The notes beneath the pieces were generated by a model. That model was not told the DNA's origin. It saw only the letters and a program-made list of their open reading frames with translations, and made no database searches. The position numbers and the translations under genes are program-made. A stretch of 58,000 bases of DNA, taken from contig NC_081412.1 of NCBI RefSeq assembly GCF_030272615.1, positions 684,954,583-685,012,582 on the forward strand, read 5' to 3'. Shown here in pieces: positions 1-11,535 of the stretch. Every line of letters starts with the position of its first letter. The stretch's first letter is position 1. Source of the stretch: Cryptomeria japonica (lineage: Eukaryota; Streptophyta; Pinopsida; Cupressales; Cupressaceae).

Positions 1-114
1 GTTTGGTCAGACATACACATCAAACTCTCCAAGTCTTAGGCTAATTCATTGATCCTTTTTGAGCAATTTAGCCTTGTGAGCACTTTCCTATCAAGCTCCC
101 TATCAGACCCCTAA

Positions 115-447
115 CTAACTTCTGAGATACTCAAAAGTGTCCCTCGATAGTGGCTTGGTGAAGATATTTGCTATTTGTTCCTTTGTGCTAACATACTCAA
201 AAACCACTTTCTTCTCTTGAACTTCTTCTCTAAGATAATGATACTTGATAGAGATGTGCTTTGTCTTAGAGTGAATAACAAGATTCTTTGAAATGTTAAT
301 GGCACTAGTATTATCACAGAATATAGTTACTAGCTCGCTAACTTGCTTATTTATGCCTTTTAACAGTTGTTTAATCCATGCTATATTGGTATAGTTCAAT
401 GCTACAACAACATATTCAGCTTCTGTTGTTGACTATGAAACACATCC
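115..447 (-). pseudogene. Copia-1 RNase H, C-terminal part
   Basis: The minus strand encodes the end of the copia RNase H. Visible landmarks are a CDN motif (catalytic Asp), ISKN, HSKTKHISIKYH and the IANIFTKPL tail that ends most copia polyproteins. The adjoining stretch (400-447) reads STTEAEYV, the motif carrying the catalytic Glu, and has an in-frame stop just before it. The enzyme would degrade the RNA of the RNA-DNA hybrid during reverse transcription in the cytoplasmic particle. It is non-functional here because the frame is interrupted. Confidence 0.85.
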
Positions 448-1605
448 TTATTTCTTGCTAAGCCAACTCACTAGTCTTTCTCCTAAAAAGAAAGCTCCTC
501 CACTTGTGCTTTTCCTGTCATCAATGTTGGCTGCCCAATCAGCATCAATATAAACTTTTAAATCAAAAACATTTCCTTTCCGATATGCTAAGCCATAATC
601 TTCAGTGCCTTTCAGGTATCTGAAAATTCTTTTAATTGTTGTCATGTGTGTTTCCTTGGGATCTGCAAAAAATCTTGCAACAATACCTACTACATGTGCT
701 ATATCTGGCCTGTTGTGAACAACATATTGCAATTTTCCAATCATAGATCTATAAAGTGTCTCATCAACAGATGCAGATTCATCATTCTTTGATAGTTTAC
801 AGTTGGTAGTCATAGGAGTACTTACTAGTTTTGAATCCTCCATTCCAAATTTCTTCAAGATTTCCTTTATGAACTTGGATTGGATAATGAAAATCTCATC
901 TTTCATTTGCAGTATCTGTAAACCTATAAAATACTTTATCTCACCAATTAATGACATCTCAAATTCTTTTCTCATTTCATTTCCAAAGCTCTTGCATAGA
1001 GAGTCATTTCCACAAAAGATAATATCATCAACAAATATGGTTGAGATCAGTATTCCATTTTCATCATTCTTCATGTACATATTGTTGTTTTCACTTGTTC
1101 TTATAAAACCAATTTTGATCAAATATGAGTGCAATCTCTCATACCATGCTCTAGGTGCTTGTTTCAAACCATATAAAGCTTTGTTCAATTTACATACCTT
1201 ATCACTATTTTCTCCTTCAACAAATCCTTCAGGTTGTTCAATGAAAACTTCTTCTTCTAATATAGCATTCAGAAATGCAGATTTGACATCCATTTGATAA
1301 ACCTTGAAACTCTTGTAAGTAGCATATGCCAACAATGTTCTTACTCCTTCAAGTCTTGCCACAGGTGCAAAAGTCTCTCCATAATCAATTCCTTCTTCTT
1401 GAGCATAACCTTTGCAAACTTATCTTGCTTTGTTCTGAATGACTTCTCCTTTTTCATTTAGCTTGTTTCTAAAAATCCACTTTGTACCGATTACATTTTT
1501 GTCCTTCGATCTTGGGACCAGTGTCCATGTGTCATTCTTCTTGATTTGATCACTCTCTTCTATCATAGCATTTATCCAATCTTCACTGTTAAATGCCTCT
1601 TTCAC
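448..1605 (-). pseudogene. Copia-1 reverse transcriptase
   Basis: Two minus-strand open stretches (448-1362 and 1420-1605) make up the copia RT. The N-terminal piece has TWTLVPR and IGTKWIFRNKLNEKGE. The larger piece has YQMDVKSAFLNAILEEEVF (first catalytic Asp), LNKALYGLKQAPRAWY and the active-site box FVDD within TIFVDDIIFCGND. The C-terminal part (YRSMIGKLQYV, RPDIAHVVG, DADWAANIDDRKSTSG) leads into RNase H. A stop near 1419 separates the two pieces, so no full enzyme is made. The catalytic Asp residues are all kept, so this domain may be less decayed than those of Copia-3. Confidence 0.9.
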
Positions 1606-1641
1606 TATCCTCGGTTCAAATTCAGATATCAGACATGTGTT

Positions 1642-1911
1642 CTATCTCAATTTGTTCCTTGTCATCACTGGATCATTCTTATCTCCTATAATCTGACTTG
1701 GTGCATGATTTCTTCTGACATACTTGGCTAATACAGGCTCGGTAGGCTCTGTATGATCTTCATCATCACTCGGTAACTGGATATTCTCTTCATTTCCTTC
1801 AGCAGTCTTCTTGATAGAACTTCTCGATTTAACATAGACAAATTCTTCATAATCATCTGGTTCTTTGGAGTTTCCTTCATCATTTCTTTCTGCAAATTCA
1901 TCAATTTTCAC
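1642..1911 (-). pseudogene. Copia-1 integrase-RT linker
   Basis: An open stretch rich in Glu, Asp and Ser, ending with RRNHAPSQIIGD, which resembles the SxxIIG motif just before copia RTs (Copia-2 has HSESQIIRN in the same place). It is the variable linker between integrase and RT, with no known enzymatic role. Position and motif support the call. Most of the residues are low complexity. Confidence 0.65.
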
Positions 1912-2007
1912 ATTTTCACTTTCTACTATTTTGTTAGATGATTTGATCAGACATTTAAAGGCTTTGCTTCTAGAAGAATAAAATAGAAATTTTCCTTCTT
2001 CACTTTT

Positions 2008-3190
2008 CTAATCAAACTTACCATTTCTATCATCTTTGTGTACATAGCATCTACTTCCAAAGATTTTAGGATAACTTACATTAGGTTTGTTGTCATACCA
2101 GATTTCATAAGGTGTCTTCAAAGTTCCCTTCTTCACTTGTACTCGATTCAGGGTGTAAACTGTTGTGCTTATTGCTTCTCTCCAAAATGTTTGTGGAACT
2201 TTCTTTTCAATCATCAGGGTTCTGGCACAATCCACAATAGATCTGTTTCTTCTCTCAGCTATCCCATTTTGCTGTGGAGTTCTCGGTGTAGAGACTTGTC
2301 TTTTTATACCATGATCATTGCAAAATAAGTTGAACTCATCAGAGGCAAACTCTCCTCCTCTATCTAATCTAAGACATTTCAGTTGTCTTCCTGTTTCATT
2401 TTCAACTCTTGCTTTGTACCATTTAAACATTTGAAAAGCTTCTAATTTTTCTTTTAAAAACATTACTGACATCATCCTTGAGTAATCATCCACAAATAAT
2501 ATGAAATATTTATCACCATAATAACTCTAAACTTTCATAGGACCACAAATATCGGTATGCACAAGATCTAAAATTCCCTTAGAAGTGTAGGACTTACTTG
2601 TAAAGCTTGATCTTGTCATCTTACCCATCTGGCATCCTCAGCACATAGCATTCTCAAGTTTCTCAAGACTCAGTAGACCTCTGACTCGGTGCTTCTTTTG
2701 CTTTGTACCATTTAAACATTTGAAAAGCTTCTAATTTTTCTTTTAAAAACATTACTGACATCATCCTTGAGTAATCATCCACAAATAATATGAAATATTT
2801 ATCACCATAATAACTCTAAACTTTCATAGGACCACAAATATTGGTATGCACAAGATCTAAAATTCCCTTAGAAGTGTAGGACTTACTTGTAAAGCTTGAT
2901 CTTGTCATCTTACCCATCTGGCATCCTCAGCACATAGCATTCTCAAGTTTCTCAAGACTCAGTAGACCTCTGACTCGGTGCTTCTTACTTATTTTGATCA
3001 GATTATCAAAATTTACATGACAAAATCTTTTATGTCATAACCAGGTATCATCTATTTTTGCATACAGACACTTATTCCGAGTTGAGTCAAGATGAAATGT
3101 ATTACCTCTTGTTTGTGTCCCGGTAGCAGCTAACTTTCCATGCTTGTCATGAACTTTGACAATTCCTTTTTGAAATTCTATTCGGTAACC
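2008..3190 (-). pseudogene. Copia-1 integrase, disrupted by tandem duplication
   Basis: The clear core is 2008-2493 on the minus strand: DDYSRMMSVMF, CLRLDRGGEFAS (second catalytic Asp) and STPRTPQQNGIAERRNRS (catalytic Glu). Upstream (2500-3190) the frame is broken, but DLVHTDICGP (first Asp) and a CxxC zinc-binding half can be read. A 289-bp tandem duplication (see 2409-2986) repeats this N-terminal part, and since 289 is not a multiple of 3 it shifts the frame. The enzyme joins the cDNA to host DNA. This copy cannot be whole. Confidence 0.85.
2409..2986. repeat. 289-bp tandem duplication, two copies
   Basis: Bases 2409-2697 and 2698-2986 match along all 289 bases, except for C at 2553 against T at 2842. 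The one difference is in a CG dinucleotide (cCGg to tTGg), as expected from methyl-cytosine deamination. The unit lies in the integrase region of Copia-1. Confidence 0.93.
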
Positions 3191-3202
3191 TATGTTATTT
3201 AG

Positions 3203-3493
3203 CTATGCTACACTCAACAAATTGTATTTCAAACCTTCAACCCAATAAACATCATTACATTTAGCATTGTCAAGAAGTGTTATGTATCCTTTACCTCTTA
3301 CCGGACATGGTGCATCATTACCAAATCTAACATAGCCTCCATCATAATCATCTAATTTAACAAACTTGTGTTTATCACCTGTCATGTGATGTGAGCATCC
3401 ACTATCTATGATCCAAGAATCATTAGTATTTATATGAGATATTAAAGATTTTTCTTCATACCTTTCTTCATCTGATCCATCTTTGATAGCCAC
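3203..3493 (-). pseudogene. Copia-1 aspartic protease
   Basis: The minus-strand reading contains WIIDSGCSHHMTGD. The DSG is the aspartic-protease active site in its usual copia setting. It continues with KGYITLLDNAKCNDVYWVEGLKYNLLSV, the standard segment between protease and the GAG-pre-integrase zinc domain. The enzyme cuts the Gag-Pol polyprotein. The active-site residues look intact, but the piece is cut off from gag and integrase by stops on both sides. Confidence 0.88.
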
Positions 3494-3505
3494 ATAAACA
3501 ACTTC

Positions 3506-4560
3506 CTATGTATCAGTTTCATCTGATTTATCATCATTAGATTCCTCATCAGCTATTAGGCATGTCTTTTTATCTCTTCTCCTGAAGTCTCGATGTCCTT
3601 TGTAATGATTATCTTTCTGTCTGTCGTCTCGGTAATCTCTCTTTTCACTAGATCCTTTGTCAGGATAGTTAGAAGCCATATGTCCAATTCTATCACAGTT
3701 AAAACATTTCAAAGGCAACTTTCCTTTATACTTACCTTTGCCTCTCAGTAACCTTCTGGCCAATAGTGCTTCAAACTCTTCTTGCTTTCTAATTTCCTCA
3801 TACAGTTTGTGTACCTCCTCCATGTTTTTGTGAAATCTTTCACTTGCTCCACTGTGATTTCCTTCAGAGTACTTATACTTTCTATCATTGTAATCATCAG
3901 ATTCATCAATATGAAAAGAACTGAATGCAGATTCAACTTTATTTACCGATGACCCACTATTATCAAAGTTACTTAACTCAAATGCATGTAGCTTACCAAT
4001 AGTAGCATCTAAAGAAACTGGCATATTGGGTACAGACCTCAATTTATTGATTGCAAAGACTTGGATTGCATAAGCTAGTAGAAGGGTTCTCAACAACTTA
4101 CTTGTTACATCCTTTTCTCTAATAGTTCCTCCTGCTCCTTTGATTTGATTGACAATCTCCTTTAGTCTTGTGCTGTACTAGGTTATGTTCTCACCTTCAT
4201 TCATCCTCATAGATTCAAGTTGTCCTCTTAGACTATCCACTTTTTCTCTTTGAACATGTTCATCACCACCATACACAGATATGAGCTTGTTCCACATTTC
4301 TTTAGCATCAATACAACCTTCTAGATCATTAAACTCTGAGTTGGTCAATGTAGATGTTATTTCTATCATTGCTTGAATGTGTTCTTACTTTGCCTTTATC
4401 TCTTCCATTGTCAATGGATAGGTGCTAGGTGTAACAAAATCATTCTCCAGATAATATACAACATATTCTCTAATTCCTGATAAGTGCAGCTTCATCCTTT
4501 TCTGCCATGTAGAGAAACTTAACTTGTTAAGCTTCGGTGCATCCCTCTTATACATCTTTG
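3506..4560 (-). pseudogene. Copia-1 gag (nucleocapsid with CCHC knuckle)
   Basis: The 3' part (3506-4096) carries KCFNCDRIGHMASNYP: a CCHC knuckle (C-x2-C-x4-H-x4-C) in which the last Cys has become Tyr. The 5' part (4178-4369) has MWNKLISVYGGDEHVQ and LRGQLESMRMNEGENI, typical of copia Gag (the UBN2/gag-polypeptide family). Reading through stops continues to about 4560 next to the PBS. Gag forms the virus-like particle and packages RNA. Knuckle loss and several stops show it is inactive. Confidence 0.85.
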
Positions 4561-4605
4561 GATCTTTAACTCAAGTGCCTTTAAACTTTTCTTTCGAAGT
4601 CCAAT

Positions 4606-4618
4606 GCTCTGATACCAA
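4606..4618 (-). other. Copia-1 primer binding site (initiator Met tRNA)
   Basis: On the minus strand this reads TTGGTATCAGAGC, the standard PBS of plant copia elements, complementary to the 3' end of initiator-Met tRNA. It sits immediately inside the LTR edge. A second, diverged copy (TTTGTATCAGAGC, minus strand, about 4625-4637) lies just outside it, so the exact LTR end here could be argued either way. Confidence 0.9.
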
Positions 4619-4619
4619 T

Positions 4620-6041
4620 TGATAGCTCTGATACAAATATGTTAAGTACAGATGCCAAGCTAACAAGATGAGAGGGGGGGGTGAATCATGCAGACTTAAT
4701 CTTCCATAAAACAACAGATTCAACCTCGGTAAACTTATCAGAAAAATAGTAATGCATGTAGACTCATAAACAAATAAGATCATAAAACATATAACACCAG
4801 ATTTAATGTGGAAACCCAAATAGGGAAAAACCACTATGGGATTGCGGACCCACTAAGAAATATACTCTTCTAGAGTATGGTCGGTTAAAAGCAAATCTTG
4901 TTAAATATTACAAACACATTGCTAGATGTGACCTGGTTAAGGGCTTTCCCTCAGATATTTTAGGATCTTCACCTTGTTAGAAGTGACCTTGTTAAAGGAT
5001 TTCACACACTCAATAAGGATGTCACCTTGCTAGAGGGTTTTACAAATAAGACTGTTAAGTCCACTCGGCTAAGAGATTTTCTGTTACTTCACAAAATAAC
5101 AATAATAAAAATATATCTGCAACTTCACATCTAAGAATGTTAAAGCAGATTCTGATTTGCTCAATACAATCAACTCATAGGACTTATCTTGTCCCTCTGT
5201 TGGGCTCTATACTCTTTTATCAAAATAGGTCTTCAAGCTTTTGTGCTTGGTAATCACTATGTAGCATCCCTGTGCATACACTTGCCCACATCCATTGTTT
5301 ATCAACAATTTCCTATTTATAAACAATCTTCTAACCGCTTAATCTCCTTGATCACATTTCCCATGATCAATCATAGCCATCAGATCTTCAATCTTGACCA
5401 GATTCAATGTATCCTTCGATCTGAAAATGTTTTATCCTGCCTTGGAACTTGCATTCCTTCTTGGAACTTGTGCTAGGGTATTGTAGTTCAATCTGAGTTG
5501 TAGATCTTCCTACCGATCTTTCATTGCCATAGATCCTTAACAAACTTCATGCATGGCTTACCAATCATATAATCAACTCTAGCTCATCAGCTTCCTTCAT
5601 TAAATAATGCTTTTATTCATTCAATGCATTCTATTATTACTTAGTTGCAACTCGGTAAATACTAAACTTCACTCGGTAGACATTCCGCCTTCATTAACCA
5701 ATAGCAATAACCTTAGGGTTTACCGACTAGGTTCTTTAGGGTTTACTGATAGTATAAACATTACAAACAATAGCATATGTAGGATATCAAAACAATCTAA
5801 ACATCATGATCTCATCATTGTCTAACTCGGTAATAGTTACCCATTGAATAACTTATTTCTCCCCTTATTCATCACATTCTTTTTGTGTCACTTACCGACA
5901 TCTTAATACTTATCAAATCATACTTCTTAAGATATGGCAACATCATACTAAGTCAGAAAATCAATTTCTTGGCATCAATGACAAAATAATAATATTAGGA
6001 CAGTGAACATCCTTAATCAGTTATATCCATAGTCATCAACA
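4620..6041 (-). repeat. Copia-1 5' LTR
   Basis: The inner end is fixed by the PBS. Near it, the minus strand has TGATTCAC followed by a C-run and CTCTC, the same end signature as the other copia LTRs here. The conserved block GGGTTTCCAC / GGTTTTTCCC appears on the minus strand at about 4808-4845. The outer end is placed at TGTTGATGACTATGGAT (minus strand, 6041), which resembles the Copia-3 LTR start TGTTGGTATTATGGAT. No gene lies in it. Repeats of CCTTGTTAGA type (4970-5040) recur in the LTR at 57280-57400, so these two LTRs are probably related. Confidence 0.72.
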
Positions 6042-6956
6042 ACCTTCTCAATATCCTTATTGAAATGCCAGCAATCTCTCTTGTCTGTTATAATGCCAAT
6101 AGAAGACATTGTTTGGACACTTTGTTTTGGTCATTTGGTCATTGGTCTAATTAGGTTTGCATATTTGTTGTTACCAGCAAAGAGGTCTAGGTTATGCATT
6201 GGCAAGCACTATCCATACCAGATTAGCATGACATGTCATGAAGATGATTAGTTATTAATGTAAATGCATTGAGCTGACATGATGCATAACATATTGATTC
6301 ATTTCTAATTGATTTTATTGTAATATCTTCAATGAACTGACCTACTCATTTGGTCTTAGGTTTTGGTATATATGTAAGATCTCATTTGTGAGATTGATAT
6401 ATGCATGGATATGGGAATGTAATAAGTGGTAGAGCATAAGTTATATGCAAATATAAGCAGAGCTATACACATAGACATCATTCAAGATTGAAGGAGGTTT
6501 TGAAGAAGACAAATTAGAGTTTAACCAGTACTGAATCCAGCATATGAAGATGATATTTTGATAAGTACATTATCATTGGATTTAACCATCCAATTGTAGT
6601 CAATGTGACTCCCATGTTGTGATTGAGCAGTAAGCTCTAAGTTGTTGGCCTTTCTGCATGTGCAGACTCCATATTGTACACATATTATCTACAGTAGTAT
6701 CATCTAATTCTAGGTAAGGTTTCCCACTATGGTGTTTCCCCTTATAGGGTTCCTACGTACAAATATCTGTGTTATGTGTTGTGGATGTTATTTTTTTTTC
6801 ATGCATTAAACTTTACCGGTACTGCAATTAACTGTCTACCTGCATAAAGTTTGGTTTACCAGTATGCATTAATTTTGGATAAGTTATATTTGGTTTGAAA
6901 TTTATTGACAACTGATTCACCCCCCCCCCTCTCTCAGTTGTCTCCAAGATCTAACA
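6042..6956 (+). repeat. Copia-2 5' LTR, 5' end missing or replaced
   Basis: From about 6099 to 6956 the sequence matches 11739-12598 of the 3' LTR. Upstream of 6099 the match is lost, so roughly the first 200 bases are absent. The interval 6042-6098 is unexplained. The 3' end (CTAACA just before the PBS) and the C-run at 6921-6929 match the other LTR. A TATATAT promoter box lies at 6367-6373, after a stretch (GGTCTTAGGTTTT) shared with Copia-3. Confidence 0.8.
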
Positions 6957-6957
6957 A

Positions 6958-6970
6958 TTGGTATCAGAGT
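6958..6970 (+). other. Copia-2 primer binding site
   Basis: TTGGTATCAGAGT, one base from the initiator-Met PBS consensus, directly after the LTR end AACA. It sets the 5' LTR boundary at 6956. Confidence 0.9.
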
Positions 6971-7013
6971 CTAGTCCTCTTTTTGTAGAATTTTAACAAC
7001 TTGAGGAGATCCT

Positions 7014-8034
7014 ATGTCTTCTAACTATTTCAGGAAGGACATTCTAAAACTTGATGGAACTAACTCTAGCATATGAAAGATCAAAATGGAGACACATCTA
7101 AATTGCATTGGAAAAGACATATGGGTTGTTACACAGAATGGCCATGTTGGTCCTACTCAAGGTCAACCTAATCCACCAACTTTGGTTAAAGATGAGGAAA
7201 ATGATTACAAAGCAAGAGAAGCACTTTTGAGTGCATTTTCAGATCAGCAAATCATGGGATTATCAGATAGATCTACTGCTAAAGCTATTTGGGACAAATT
7301 GGAGACATTGAATGAAGGTGATTCCATAGTCAAAATTGCAAAACTGAAATGCTTCCAGGTCGGGTATGAAAATCTAAAAATGGAAGATGATGAAAGGATT
7401 TCTACTTTTATAGAAAGAGTAAATGAAATTGTTTTGGGTATACAATATTGTGGAGGATCCTTAAGTGAATATGAAATTGTTTCTAAATTTTTAAGAGCAT
7501 TGCCACTGGCATAGAAGATGAAAGTTACTACTATAAATGAATTGAGAACAATGCCTAATACATCGGTATCTAGAGACACTTTGGTTGGAAAACTTTCATC
7601 TTTTGAACTTGAGGAATTTGGTCCTATTACTACAATTAAGACAGACATGGCTTTCAAGGCATCATCATCATCATCATCTGAGAAATCTAATTGGAAAGCA
7701 TTTTATGCAAGAGAACTTGAAGAAATCAGAAAAGAGAATGAAGAACTGGAAGAACTTGAAGCACTATTTGCAAGGAAAATGCCTAAAGGTCCAGTTGGAA
7801 GTAAGTATGAAGGTAAAGCACCATTTAAATGTTTTAACTGCAATAAAATTGGTCATATGGCATCTAGGTGTCCTGATAGACATGCAAGATTGAAAGAAGA
7901 AGCTAAAAGAACATATAAGCCTAACCCTGAATATTAGAGATACAGGTTTAAGAAGAATGGAGACAAATCTTGTTACTATGCCGACAAAGGAGTTACTGAT
8001 GATTCTGATGAGGAACCGACAGGCAATGGATGGG
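7014..8034 (+). pseudogene. Copia-2 gag
   Basis: The start at 7014 (MSSNYFRKDILKLDGTN) has the usual copia Gag opening and lies 44 bases after the PBS. A TGA at 7074 replaces Trp, TAG stops lie at 7512 and 7935, and a one-base deletion near 8035 shifts the frame. Visible domains: gag_2/UBN2 core (AKAIWDKLETL, SKFLRALPL) and a perfect CCHC knuckle CFNCNKIGHMASRC near 7830-7871. Gag forms the particle and binds RNA. Without the stops it would run in one frame to the protease. Confidence 0.9.
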
Positions 8035-8464
8035 CTTTGTTGCTATAACAAAAGATCAACCGATACCTACTATTCAACCAATAGAGCAGGCCCTGGTAGC
8101 TAAAATTGAAGATAAGGATGAATGGATCATTGATTCTGGATGTTCACATCATATGACTGGTGATAAAAGTAAATTCTTAACCTTTCACAAATACAATGGA
8201 GGTCTAGTAAGATTTGGAGATGATAAAGCTTGTTTGATCAAAGGAAAAGGCACTATATATTTTGATGGTAAGCACAATACTGATAATGTTTACTATGTTG
8301 AAGGTTTGAAGCATAATCTTTTGAGTGCTGGTCAATTAGTTGAAAAAGGTTTTCAGTTACAATTCAAAAATGGTAAATGCACAATCATGAACAGAACTGG
8401 CCTAGAAATTGCAACTGGTAATCAGACTAGAGGTAATATCTTTCATTTGAATAACAATGAGTAA
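8035..8464 (+). pseudogene. Copia-2 aspartic protease
   Basis: Open stretch with WIIDSGCSHHMTGDKSKF (active-site DSG), then FGDDKACLIKGKGTI and VYYVEGLKHNLLSAGQLVEKG, leading to the pre-integrase region. A TAA at 8462 ends the stretch, and the frame resumes directly after it. The active site is intact. The protein would release Gag, IN and RT from the polyprotein. Confidence 0.9.
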
Positions 8465-9355
8465 GCATGCTTGATTGCACATATTGATGAAAGTTGGTTA
8501 TGGCATAAGAGACTTTGTCATGTAAATTTTGATTGCATTGTGAAAATCAGTACAACTAAGGCAGTAAGGAATTTACCTAAGATTGTTAAACCTCACAATC
8601 CAGTATGTAAGGAATATCAATTTGGAAAGCAAGTTAGAGCAAATTTTAAGAGTATACCAAAAAAATCCAATAATGTTCTTGACTTAATTCATACTGATTT
8701 ATGTGGTCTAGCAAGAACTAGAAGTTTTCAAGGAGATAGATATTTTATGTTAATCATTGATGACTATTCTAGAATGTGTTGGGTTACTTTTCTCATGGAG
8801 AAATCAGAAGCTTTTGGAAAATTCAAACTATTCAAGGTGATGGTAGAGAATGAAAGAAGTAAGAAAATCAAATGTTTGAGAACATATCAAGGATGTGAAT
8901 TCACATCTAAGGAATTTAATACATTATGTGAAGTGAATGGAATCAGGAGACAGTTATCAGCACCTCGGACACTCCAGCAAAATGGAGTTGTGGAAAGAAA
9001 GAACAGAACTATTTTGGATGCAGCTAGAAGCATGATATCATAACCAAATATACCTCATGCATATTGGAGAGAAGTAGTGAATACAGCAGTTTACACATTC
9101 AATAGAGTTCACATCAAAAGTGAAACTAGTAAGACCCCTCATGAACTATGGTTTGGTAATACTCCTACTCTTAAATATTTTAGAATATTTGGAAGTAAAT
9201 TCTATATTAGAAGAGATGAGTATATTGGCAAATTTGATCCTAAAAGTGATGAAGGAATATTTCTTGGTCATTCATCTAAGAGCAAGGCATATAGATGTTT
9301 TAATAAGAGATTGCAGAAAATTGTTGAAAGTGCAAATGTGAAGATTGATGAATAG
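8465..9355 (+). pseudogene. Copia-2 integrase with lost catalytic Asp
   Basis: Zinc domain: WHKRLCHVNF supplies both His, but the CxxC partner reads CKEY (second Cys to Tyr). Catalytic core: first Asp in LIHTDLCG is present. The second should sit in the LRSDQGGEF-type motif but reads LRTYQGCEF (Asp to Tyr at 8885-8887, Gly to Cys). The Glu in QQNGVVERKNR is present. A stop lies near 9041 (MIS*PN) and another at 9353. Two separate losses in metal-binding residues mean it could not integrate DNA even if read through. Confidence 0.9.
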
Positions 9356-10327
9356 TTTAGAGGTAATTCTAGGTACATAGAATTTGAACTGGCAATAGAG
9401 ATAATATCAAATGAACCTACAATGAGTACACCGGTATAGAATGTTGATCCAGTCACACCGGCATCATCTGAGGATTCCAGAGTGACTGAAGAACAACAGC
9501 AAGTAAAAACACCCCAGTATGTAAGATTGAACCACTCTGAAAGTCAGATAATTAGGAACAAGTATCAAGGTGTAATGACTAGAGGAAGACTGGAAAATGA
9601 AGAGGTATGTTTAATTTCTCAAATTGAACCAACATTAGTTAATGAGGCATGTGAAGATAAACATTGGATTAAAGCTATGGAAGATGAATTGGAACAAATT
9701 GAAAAGAATAACACATGGACATTAGTTCCCCGGCCTAAAAACAAAAATGTAATTGGAACTAAATGGGTATTCAGAAATAAACTTAATGAAGATGGTAAGG
9801 TAGTCAGAAACAAAGCAAGATTGGTGTGTAAGGGATATTCATAGCAAGAAAGAGTTGATTATAATGAAACCTTTGCACCGGTAGCTAGAATTGAGGCAGT
9901 CAAATTATTCTTAGCTTTTGTAGCACACAAGAACTATAAAGTATATCAAATGGATGTTAAATGTGCATTTCTAAATGGTGATTTTGAAGAAGAAGTTTAC
10001 ATTGAACAACCTGATGGATTTTCATTGACAAATGATAAAGATATGGTTTGCAAGTCAAGGAAAGCTTTGTATGGATTAAAGCAAGCTCCTAGAGCTTGGT
10101 ATGCTAGATTGGACAAATATCTTTTGAAGATTGGTTACAGTAAAGGTAATGCTGACAATAATCTATATTTCAAAGTGAATAATGATGACATCTTGGTTAT
10201 AGAAGTTTTTGTTGATGATATTATTTTTGGAGGAGAAGATGGATCGTGTAAAGACTTTTCTAAAAAGATGCAGGAAGAATTTGAAATGTCTATGATTGGG
10301 GAGATAAAATTCTTTTTAGGATTGTAG
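9356..10327 (+). pseudogene. Copia-2 reverse transcriptase
   Basis: After a linker with a stop near 9437, the RT reads [20 protein letters not shown], a TAG at 9842, then [20 protein letters not shown] (catalytic Asp), KALYGLKQAPRAWYARL and FVDDIIFGGED (catalytic Asp pair). A TAG at 10325 ends the stretch where Copia-3 has CAG. All catalytic Asp residues are kept. The enzyme copies element RNA into cDNA inside the particle. Confidence 0.9.
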
Positions 10328-11162
10328 ATTTCACAAACTGATAAAGTTATATTCTTATTTCAATATAAGTACTTGAAAGAGTTACTAAAGAAATTTGGCA
10401 TGGAAAACTCTAAATCGGTAAGTACACCTATGACTACAACTGATAAATTATCATTGAAGGATGAATCAACACCTGTTAATCCAACTAGATACAAGTCTAT
10501 GATAGGAGGTTTACTATATTTGACACAAACCAGACCTGATATTATGAATGCAATATGTATTGTTTCAATATTTCAGAGTAACCCTAAAGAAAATCATGAA
10601 TCAGTAGTGAAAAGGATTTTTTGGTATCTACAAGGCATAACAAATCTTGGTTTATGGTATCCTAAAGATGAAAATTTTGATTTATGTGCATACACAAATT
10701 CAAATTGGGCAGGAGATGTAGATGACAGAAAAAGAACCACCGGTGGAGCATTCTTTCTTGGTAGCAGATTAATTTCTTGGTTGAGTAAGAAACAGAGTTG
10801 CACATCTTTATCAACAACAGAATCAGAATATGTTGCAGCAGCAACTAATTGTACCTAGGTATTATGGATTAAACAACTATTGAAGGATATAAAGGTAAAA
10901 TGCAAGGAACCTATAACAATTTACTGTGATAATATGGCAACAATTGATATATCTAAAAATCTGGTATTTCACTCAAAAACTAAACATGTTTCTATCAAAT
11001 TCAATTTTTCTAAAAGAGAATGTTGAAGCAAAAGAAGTGAAATTGGTTTGTGTGAATACTAAAGAGCATATTGCAGATATTTTTACTAAGCCTTTGCCTA
11101 AGGAAACTTTTAAATATCTCAAAGAGAAGCTTGGGGTTATACCGTCACCGGTAGAGACTTAG
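10328..11162 (+). pseudogene. Copia-2 RT C-terminus and RNase H
   Basis: Reads LLKKFGMENSKSVSTPM, YKSMIGGLLYLTQTRPDI and SNWAGDVDDRKRTTGGAFF, then STTESEYVAAATNCT, a TAG at 10856 (CAG in Copia-3), ITIYCDN, a one-base insertion near 11006-11012, and finally VNTKEHIADIFTKPLPKE. The stop at 11160 is the natural end of the polyprotein. RNase H catalytic Glu (TESEY) and Asp (YCDN) are visible. In TNSNWAGD an Asn replaces the Asp seen in Copia-3 (TDANW), a likely loss of a catalytic residue. Confidence 0.88.
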
Positions 11163-11535
11163 ATAGTTGATGTTTGTCATCAACCGACAGAATTAACAGA
11201 GAAATCTTTTTTTCTGGCTTTGATGAAGGGAGTTACTTCTCAGGGGGAGTAGTTTGATAAATTGATAACTTGGTATTTTGTAATGAACTATTTGAATACG
11301 GTTTTGTATTGCTTTGGCATTTAATGTCAAAGGGGGAGAGATATCTATGGAAAAACACATTATCTTTTGGGGAGACATTATTCATTGGGAGAGATTGTTA
11401 CTCTTTGTATCTTTATTTAGATTTCTGGTTAATGATCTCTTTTGAAGATTGTTGGTATTTGGTTTTTGGGATTTCTGCTTTGGCACTTAGATGGTTTATC
11501 CATCTTGTGTTGCCATCAATGCCAAAGGGGGAGAT
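11163..11535 (+). other. Copia-2 3' untranslated region with polypurine tracts
   Basis: Non-coding spacer between the polyprotein stop and the 3' LTR. It holds several AGGGGGAG runs (about 11240, 11331, 11525). The last, AAAGGGGGAGA at 11524-11534, abuts the LTR start TGTTGG and is the polypurine tract that primes plus-strand DNA synthesis. Copia-3 has the same arrangement. Confidence 0.82.

Larger units (their letters stand above)
1..6041 (-). mobile_element. Copia-1: Ty1/copia LTR retrotransposon, minus strand, 3' end outside window
   Basis: Reading leftwards from the right, the order is 5' LTR (about 4620-6041), initiator-Met PBS (4606-4618), gag, protease, integrase, reverse transcriptase and RNase H. 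That order (integrase before RT) defines Ty1/copia. The 3' LTR is not in the window. The polyprotein is broken by several stops and frameshifts, so the copy is dead. It differs clearly in sequence from Copia-2 and Copia-3, so it is another family. The right boundary is inferred from a TGTTG start on the minus strand at 6041 and is uncertain by tens of bases. Confidence 0.88.

Noticed and set aside
803-1297. 164-codon open frame on the plus strand
   Set aside because: It is the antisense of the Copia-1 RT, whose minus-strand frame has clear catalytic motifs.
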